Below, piece by piece: positions 59,769-64,000 of a stretch of 64,000 bases of DNA; within the stretch, counting starts at the first letter, position 1; the number at the start of each line of letters is the position of its first letter. The position numbers were made by a program, and so were the translations under genes. Below the pieces are notes generated by a model. That model was not told where the DNA came from. It searched no databases and saw only the letters and a program-made list of their open reading frames with translations. The stretch is taken from NCBI GenBank assembly GCA_028818695.1, contig JAPPNK010000002.1, positions 62,001-126,000 on the forward strand, in the 5' to 3' direction. The stretch is from Candidatus Poribacteria bacterium (GTDB taxonomy: Bacteria > Poribacteria > WGA-4E > GCA-2687025).

Positions 59769-62438
59769 CTACTCCTTCAGCATACGGATATTTTTTGCGA
59801 GCTTGTCCCGCGCGGCTTCCAGTTCCGTTCGGCGCGTCTTCGCTTTTTCGACGACCGCGGCGGGCGCCCGGTTGAGAAAGTTTTCATTCGATAAATTCTT
59901 CACGGAGCGCTCCAGCTCCTTGTCGACCCGCGCCTTTTCTTTTTCGAGGCGGGTTGTCTCGGCGCCGACGTCAATAACGCCTTCAAGCGGGATATAGATC
60001 TCCACGCTTCCGACAACGGCGGCGGCAGAAGCGGGCGGCTTTGCGTGAAACTCCGCCACATCCAGCGTCGACGCCTTCGCCAGCGCCGACATGTAACCCG
60101 CATGGGCGGACAGAGCCTCCCGCGCCGAAGCGTCGGACGAATGCGCCAAAACAACAATCTCGCGCGACGGCGGAACGTTCAGCTCCCCGCGAACGGTCCG
60201 CGCCGCGTTCACCGCTCCCATGACGACGCTCATCTGCCGCTCCGCTTCGGCGTCTATCTGGAGCGGGTCGAACGTTGGAAATTCGGCGCGGCATAAGCTC
60301 CCCTCTTCGACGCCCAGACGCTGCCACAGCTCCTCGGTGAGAAACGGCATGAACGGATGCAGCAGGCGCAGGATCGCGTCAAAAACGGAGCGGAGCGTCT
60401 GCTGGGCGTCTCGTCGCGCCTGCGGATTCTCCTTTTGATAAAGGCGCGCCTTGGCAAGCTCAAGGTGCCAGTCGCAGAATTCATGCCAGATGAATTCATG
60501 GAGGGCGTTCGCCGCGTCGGCGAAGCGGAATCGTTCTAGGCTGGTTTGGACAGCCTGAACGGTGCGGGCGGTTCGGCTGACGATCCACCGGTCGACCGTT
60601 TCTTCGGAGCGGGGGGCGTTTGGATCCGGCTCAAAATCGCTTAGATGCGTCAAGACGAACCGCCCTGCGTTCCATATCTTGTTGGCGAAGTTGCGCGCGC
60701 CGGCGATGCGCCCCTCTTGAAGCTGCATCCATGGCGCTTCGATCATGGCGGCGGCGACGGCGAAACGGAGCGGGTCGGTTCCGTATTTGTCCATCATCTC
60801 CAGCGGATCGATCGTGTTGCCGCGCGACTTGCTCATCTTTTGCCCGTCGTCGCCTGCGAGCAACGGATGCAGATAGACCGTTTTGAACGGCGGCGCGTTC
60901 TCCAGCTCAAGCGACAGGTTCGCCATGCGCGAAACCCAGAAGAAGAGTATGTCCCAGGCGGTGACAAGCGTGTCGGTCGGAAAGAAGGTCTTGTAGGCGA
61001 ACGCCTCTCGGTTCGGCCATCCGAGCGTTGCGAGCGGCCAGATGCCGCTGCTGAACCAGGTGTCTAAAACGTCGCTGTCCTGTTCTAAGGGAATGCTGGA
61101 GCCGTAGTCGGCGCCGTATTTTTCCTGCGCTTGAGCGCGCGCGTCCGCCTCATTTTCAGCCACAAAATAGGCGTCGTCGGGCGTCTTCCATGCGGGGATG
61201 CGGTGTCCCCACCAACGCTTGCGCGCCAGCGGCCAGTCGCGTATGTTCTCCATCCACTGAATGAAGATGCGCCCCTGATTTTCAGGAATGAAACGTATCT
61301 GCCCGCTTTTGACCGCCTCAATGCCAGCCTCGGCGAGCGGACCCATGCGCATGAACCACCCAGGAGCGACAAGCGGCTCAACAGGCTCCCCCGTCCGGTC
61401 GGACAGGGCGATCGACATGGGATAGTCTTCCGTCTTGACCAGATGCCCGCAGGACGCCAGGTCTTTTAAAATCCGCTCTCGGCAGTCGAATCGGTCAAAC
61501 CCTTCGTAGGGACCGCCGTTCTTGTTGATCTGCGCCTTCGAGTTGAAAATGTCGATCCGCTCCAGCCCGTGCCGCTTTCCGATCTCATAGTCGTTCGGGT
61601 CATGTCCAGGGGTCACTTTAAGCGCGCCGGTGCCGAATTCGGCGTCAACATACTCGTCGGCGATGATAGGCAGCTCCCGTCCGATCAGCGGCAGAATCGC
61701 TTTTTTGCCAATATGTTTTTGGTAACGTTTGTCCATCGGGTTGACCGCAACCGCCGTGTCGCCCAGCATCGTTTCGGGGCGCGTTGTCGCGACGATGAGC
61801 GCGTCGTCCGAGTCTTTCAGCGGATAGCGGATGTAGTACAGCTTGCCTTGCCGCTCCTCATGCTCCACCTCAAGATCGCTGACGCTCGTTTCGAGGCTTG
61901 GGACCCAGTTCACCATCTCTTCGCCGCGGTAGATATGCCCCGCTTCGTAGAGGCGTTTGAAGGCGACGGGGACGGCTTTCAGATAGTCTTCGTCTAGGGT
62001 GAACCGCTCGCGTTCCCAGTCGCAGGAGGCGCCGAGGCGCATGAGCTGTCCGACGATGGTTCCGCGGGAGGCGTCTTTTTCCTGATACAGGCGTTCGATG
62101 AATTTTTCTCGTCCGAGGTCGTAGCGCGTCAGCCCTTCTTCTTTCAGTTTGCGCTCTAAGACGACTTCGGTGGCGATGCCGGCGTGGTCGGTTCCGGGCA
62201 TCCAGAGGGCGTTGTAGCCGCTCATCCGCTTCCAGCGTATCAGAATGTCCTGGAGCGTGTTGTCCAGCGCATGCCCCACATGCAGGCTTCCGGTCACATT
62301 GGGCGGCGGAATGACGATGCAGTACGACGGTTTGTCCGACACATCTTCCGCCCGAAAGCAGCCGTTTTGCAGCCAGTAGTCGAGAATGCGCTTTTCAAGG
62401 TCGCTCGGTTCGTACGCCTTCGATAGCTCAGAATCCAT
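59769..62438 (-). CDS. valS: Valyl-tRNA synthetase
   Basis: An 889-residue class I synthetase that charges tRNA(Val). The HIGH motif is PPPNVTGSLHVGHALD, the KMSKS motif is GQKMSKSRGN, and the editing domain is visible (TTRPETMLGDTAVAV). The anticodon-binding domain is followed by the ValRS-type C-terminal coiled coil (residues of about 825-889). ATG 62438 is chosen because GGAGG lies 5 bases upstream; Met codons at 62450 and 62462 are also in frame. The next gene starts after 1 base, probably on the same transcript. Confidence 0.97.
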   Translation of the reverse strand: MDSELSKAYEPSDLEKRILDYWLQNGCFRAEDVSDKPSYCIVIPPPNVTGSLHVGHALDNTLQDILIRWKRMSGYNALWMPGTDHAGIATEVVLERKLKEEGLTRYDLGREKFIERLYQEKDASRGTIVGQLMRLGASCDWERERFTLDEDYLKAVPVAFKRLYEAGHIYRGEEMVNWVPSLETSVSDLEVEHEERQGKLYYIRYPLKDSDDALIVATTRPETMLGDTAVAVNPMDKRYQKHIGKKAILPLIGRELPIIADEYVDAEFGTGALKVTPGHDPNDYEIGKRHGLERIDIFNSKAQINKNGGPYEGFDRFDCRERILKDLASCGHLVKTEDYPMSIALSDRTGEPVEPLVAPGWFMRMGPLAEAGIEAVKSGQIRFIPENQGRIFIQWMENIRDWPLARKRWWGHRIPAWKTPDDAYFVAENEADARAQAQEKYGADYGSSIPLEQDSDVLDTWFSSGIWPLATLGWPNREAFAYKTFFPTDTLVTAWDILFFWVSRMANLSLELENAPPFKTVYLHPLLAGDDGQKMSKSRGNTIDPLEMMDKYGTDPLRFAVAAAMIEAPWMQLQEGRIAGARNFANKIWNAGRFVLTHLSDFEPDPNAPRSEETVDRWIVSRTARTVQAVQTSLERFRFADAANALHEFIWHEFCDWHLELAKARLYQKENPQARRDAQQTLRSVFDAILRLLHPFMPFLTEELWQRLGVEEGSLCRAEFPTFDPLQIDAEAERQMSVVMGAVNAARTVRGELNVPPSREIVVLAHSSDASAREALSAHAGYMSALAKASTLDVAEFHAKPPASAAAVVGSVEIYIPLEGVIDVGAETTRLEKEKARVDKELERSVKNLSNENFLNRAPAAVVEKAKTRRTELEAARDKLAKNIRMLKE

Positions 62439-62559
62439 CAACGCCTCCATCCTGGTTCCCATATCTTACCATGCTTTCGGCATGAAGGTAACCAGACGGC
62501 GCGGGAGAAAGGCGGAGCGGTCGAAGCCGCGCCCTCCTCCCGCCATTTCCCGCCTCTCC

Positions 62560-62960
62560 CCGTCATGCCCGCGCAAGCGGGCATCTTAGCCGCTCTTTCA
62601 ACTTGTCTGAACTAGGATGATAGGATTAAAAAGATGGACAAGAGGATCGCCGAAAACAGGCGCTCCGCCCTCAATCCTGTAATCCTATAAATCCTGAAAA
62701 TCCTAGTTCAAAACCCAAACGCAACGAGCGCGCCGCGCCCCTCCCGCCATTCCGGCTTCCCGCCGTTCTTTCAATTGTCTGAACTAGGATGATGGGATTA
62801 AAAAGATGGACAGGAGGATCGCCGAAAGCCGACGCTCCGCCCTCAATCCTGTAATCCTATAAATCCTGAAAATCCTAGTTCAAAACCCAAACGCGCGTCG
62901 CCCCTCCTGCCATTCTTTCAAATGTCTGAACTAAGAGGCTCGGATTAAAAGATGGACATC
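62560..62960. repeat. Repeat family C: two 101-base palindromic copies plus a partial third
   Basis: The copies at 62609-62709 and 62781-62881 begin GAACTAGGAT and end ATCCTAGTTC, giving perfect 10-base inverted ends, and share nearly all internal sequence, including CCTCAATCCTGTAATCC. A third, degraded start is at 62928. The units are spaced 172 bases apart with similar spacers, so the second is a tandem copy. A CCCGCGCAAGCGGGCAT palindrome lies at about 62569. No gene is present in the 62463-62980 gap. A fragment of the same family is at 30148. Confidence 0.8.
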
Positions 62961-62980
62961 AAGGCGGAAAACGGTTTACC

Positions 62981-63547
62981 ATGATCCTAATGAAAAACCG
63001 CGCGCCCCAGACCCCTATCTACACGATCGGATACGGCAGCCGCGCTCTGGATGCGTTCATAGAGACGCTGCGCAAATACGGCGCGCAGTATCTCGCAGAT
63101 GTGCGTTCGGCGCCGTATTCCCGCTATAAGCCTGAATTTTCCAAAGAGCCGCTGGAGCAGGCTCTCCGCCGAGAGGGGCTGCATTATGTGTATATGGGCG
63201 CGGAGCTGGGCGGCATGCCGAAGGACAGGTCATATTATTATGCAAACGGCAAGGTGAACTACGATCTCGTGCAGGAGGCGGAGTTTTATCAAAAGGGGAT
63301 CGCGCGGCTGGCGGATGCGTCGGAACGGGGGCTGCCGACAGCGGCGATGTGCAGCGAGGCGAAGCCGGAGATGTGCCACCGCAGCAAGCTGATTGGGAAG
63401 TCGCTGACGGAGGCGGGCGTGGAAACGCTGCATATTGACGAAAACGGCTCGCTTCTGACGCAGGAGCAGGTCATGAAGCGATTGACGGGCGGGCAGGGGT
63501 CGCTGTTTGGAGAAGGCGGCTTTCAGTCGCGCAAGCGGTATCGATAA
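62981..63547 (+). CDS. DUF488 family protein
   Basis: A 188-residue protein with the DUF488 pattern: YTIGYGSRALDAFIETLRKY, LADVRSAPYSRYKPEFS, YVYMGAELGGMP and the Cys-rich helix LPTAAMCSEAKPEMCHRSKL. The family is often found near DNA-processing or restriction genes but has no settled function. The start ATG at 62981 lacks a good ribosome site; Met 4 is an alternative. A truncated homologue follows after only a few bases. Confidence 0.9.
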   Translation: MILMKNRAPQTPIYTIGYGSRALDAFIETLRKYGAQYLADVRSAPYSRYKPEFSKEPLEQALRREGLHYVYMGAELGGMPKDRSYYYANGKVNYDLVQEAEFYQKGIARLADASERGLPTAAMCSEAKPEMCHRSKLIGKSLTEAGVETLHIDENGSLLTQEQVMKRLTGGQGSLFGEGGFQSRKRYR

Positions 63548-63550
63548 AGA

Positions 63551-63631
63551 ATGCGTATGAAGCGTCCAAAGATCGTCACCATCGGCGTTTACGGATTTGA
63601 CGAGGCTGGTTTTTTTGAGGAGCTGCGCCCG
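63551..63631 (+). pseudogene. Truncated second DUF488 gene
   Basis: The first 25 codons (MKRPKIVTIGVYGFDEAGFF and a few more residues) match the start of a DUF488 protein of the second subtype. After about 63627 the similarity ends abruptly, in a region that belongs to the opposing gene's 3' flank. No shifted frame continues the domain, so most of the gene has been lost. Confidence 0.6.
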
Positions 63632-63704
63632 CCAAAACCAGTGTCCTGCGCATCCACTTCTGGGCGCTATCCGCCGCCTCATTCAATTTCTGCATCTTTT
63701 TCTT

Positions 63705-64000
63705 TTAGAATGGAATGTCATCATCGAATGGAATTTCATAATCTATTGGTTCTTGCGTCTCTGGAAATTCGACAATCACTTTGGTCTCTACGCCCTCTCC
63801 GTGAACGACCAACGCCTCTCGCCCGTCTTCCGCTACCCCCACCCCCAAACATAGCGCTGGACCGCTTTCTCGAGTTAGCATGACAGCGCGCGCTTCCACT
63901 TCTTCTGCATGCAATTTTCCGAGAACGATGGCATCTCCGGTTGCCATGATTTTGTTTCCGCGAATTTCTTCCGCCGATACACTACCGTCTTGGTCTTCCA
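63705..64000 (-). CDS. Partial protein with an SSB-like acidic C-terminal tip
   Basis: The frame is open from the right edge to a TAA at 63705 and shows the last 97 residues. It ends EPIDYEIPFDDDIPF; the final DDDIPF equals the end of E. coli SSB, the tip that recruits DNA-repair and replication partners. The visible body (EEIRGNKIMATGDAIVLGK and AEEVEARAVMLTRE) is not recognisably the SSB OB fold. It may be a distant SSB, or another protein that has acquired such a tail. The 5' part is outside the window. Confidence 0.6.
   Translation of the reverse strand, partial: EDQDGSVSAEEIRGNKIMATGDAIVLGKLHAEEVEARAVMLTRESGPALCLGVGVAEDGREALVVHGEGVETKVIVEFPETQEPIDYEIPFDDDIPF

Noticed and set aside
62609-62881. 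CRISPR-like repeats
   Set aside because: Only two full copies of a 101-base palindromic unit with similar spacers and no cas genes; it is an interspersed element.

Overview
The window is GC-rich DNA from a diderm (Gram-negative) bacterium. Supporting signs are several lipoprotein signal peptides with a Cys lipobox, two outer-membrane beta-barrel-like proteins, a Tat-exported Rieske protein and an NtrB/NtrC pair with a sigma54-type activator. The gene mix (VWA/DUF4159/DUF4175-like operon, sulfatase, Gfo/Idh oxidoreductase, TIM-barrel sugar isomerases, BchC-like dehydrogenases without zinc ligands, DUF362, SLC12-type transporter) resembles uncultured lineages such as Poribacteria, Latescibacterota or Planctomycetota-like bacteria. 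That placement is an impression from family content, not a phylogenetic result. TTG starts with good Shine-Dalgarno sites or 4-base overlaps are fairly common. No tRNA, rRNA, CRISPR array or transposase was seen.

Layout. 1-7.4 kb: a truncated Rieske gene and bS18, then a leftward operon of VWA, DUF4159 and DUF4175-like membrane proteins. 7.7-13.4 kb: a rightward operon with a clear sigma70 promoter encoding a molybdate/tungstate ABC transporter, MoaD and a MoeB-like E1, followed by a DUF3108-like protein and a barrel protein. 13.4-20.4 kb: leftward glycosyltransferases, then a tandem array of one short paralogous family, a small secreted protein and a frameshifted ECF sigma factor. 20.5-25.4 kb: a dehydrogenase, hpt, tilS and a TPR protein. 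25.5-35.8 kb: sulfatase, NtrBC pair, and a five-gene metabolic run ending in an HPS-RraA fusion, a PanE-like reductase and glyA. 35.9-41.2 kb: two paralogous lipoproteins, a second dehydrogenase, a TorF-like barrel and small genes. 41.3-45.4 kb: a compact restriction-modification-like locus. 45.6-64 kb: mostly housekeeping (dnaK, msrB, tsaB, valS) with glycosyltransferase, transporter and hypothetical genes, ending in DUF488 genes and a partial gene with an SSB-like tail.

The most interesting region is 41.27-45.42 kb: a beta-class (type III Mod-like) DNA methyltransferase, an SF2 helicase and a separate 116-residue TnsA-like PD-(D/E)XK nuclease, in a tight operon. The methyltransferase has an AT-rich central segment where a target recognition domain is expected, a run of 13 G inside its SAM-binding motif, and a PKD-like C-terminal domain. 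These features suggest a restriction system with exchangeable specificity and possibly phase-variable expression. The second region of note is the 17.2-20.4 kb array, where a roughly 737-base unit has been duplicated with a block of about 513 bases that looks identical between copies, beside a broken sigma factor gene. Small dispersed palindromic repeats of at least three kinds sit in most longer intergenic gaps.
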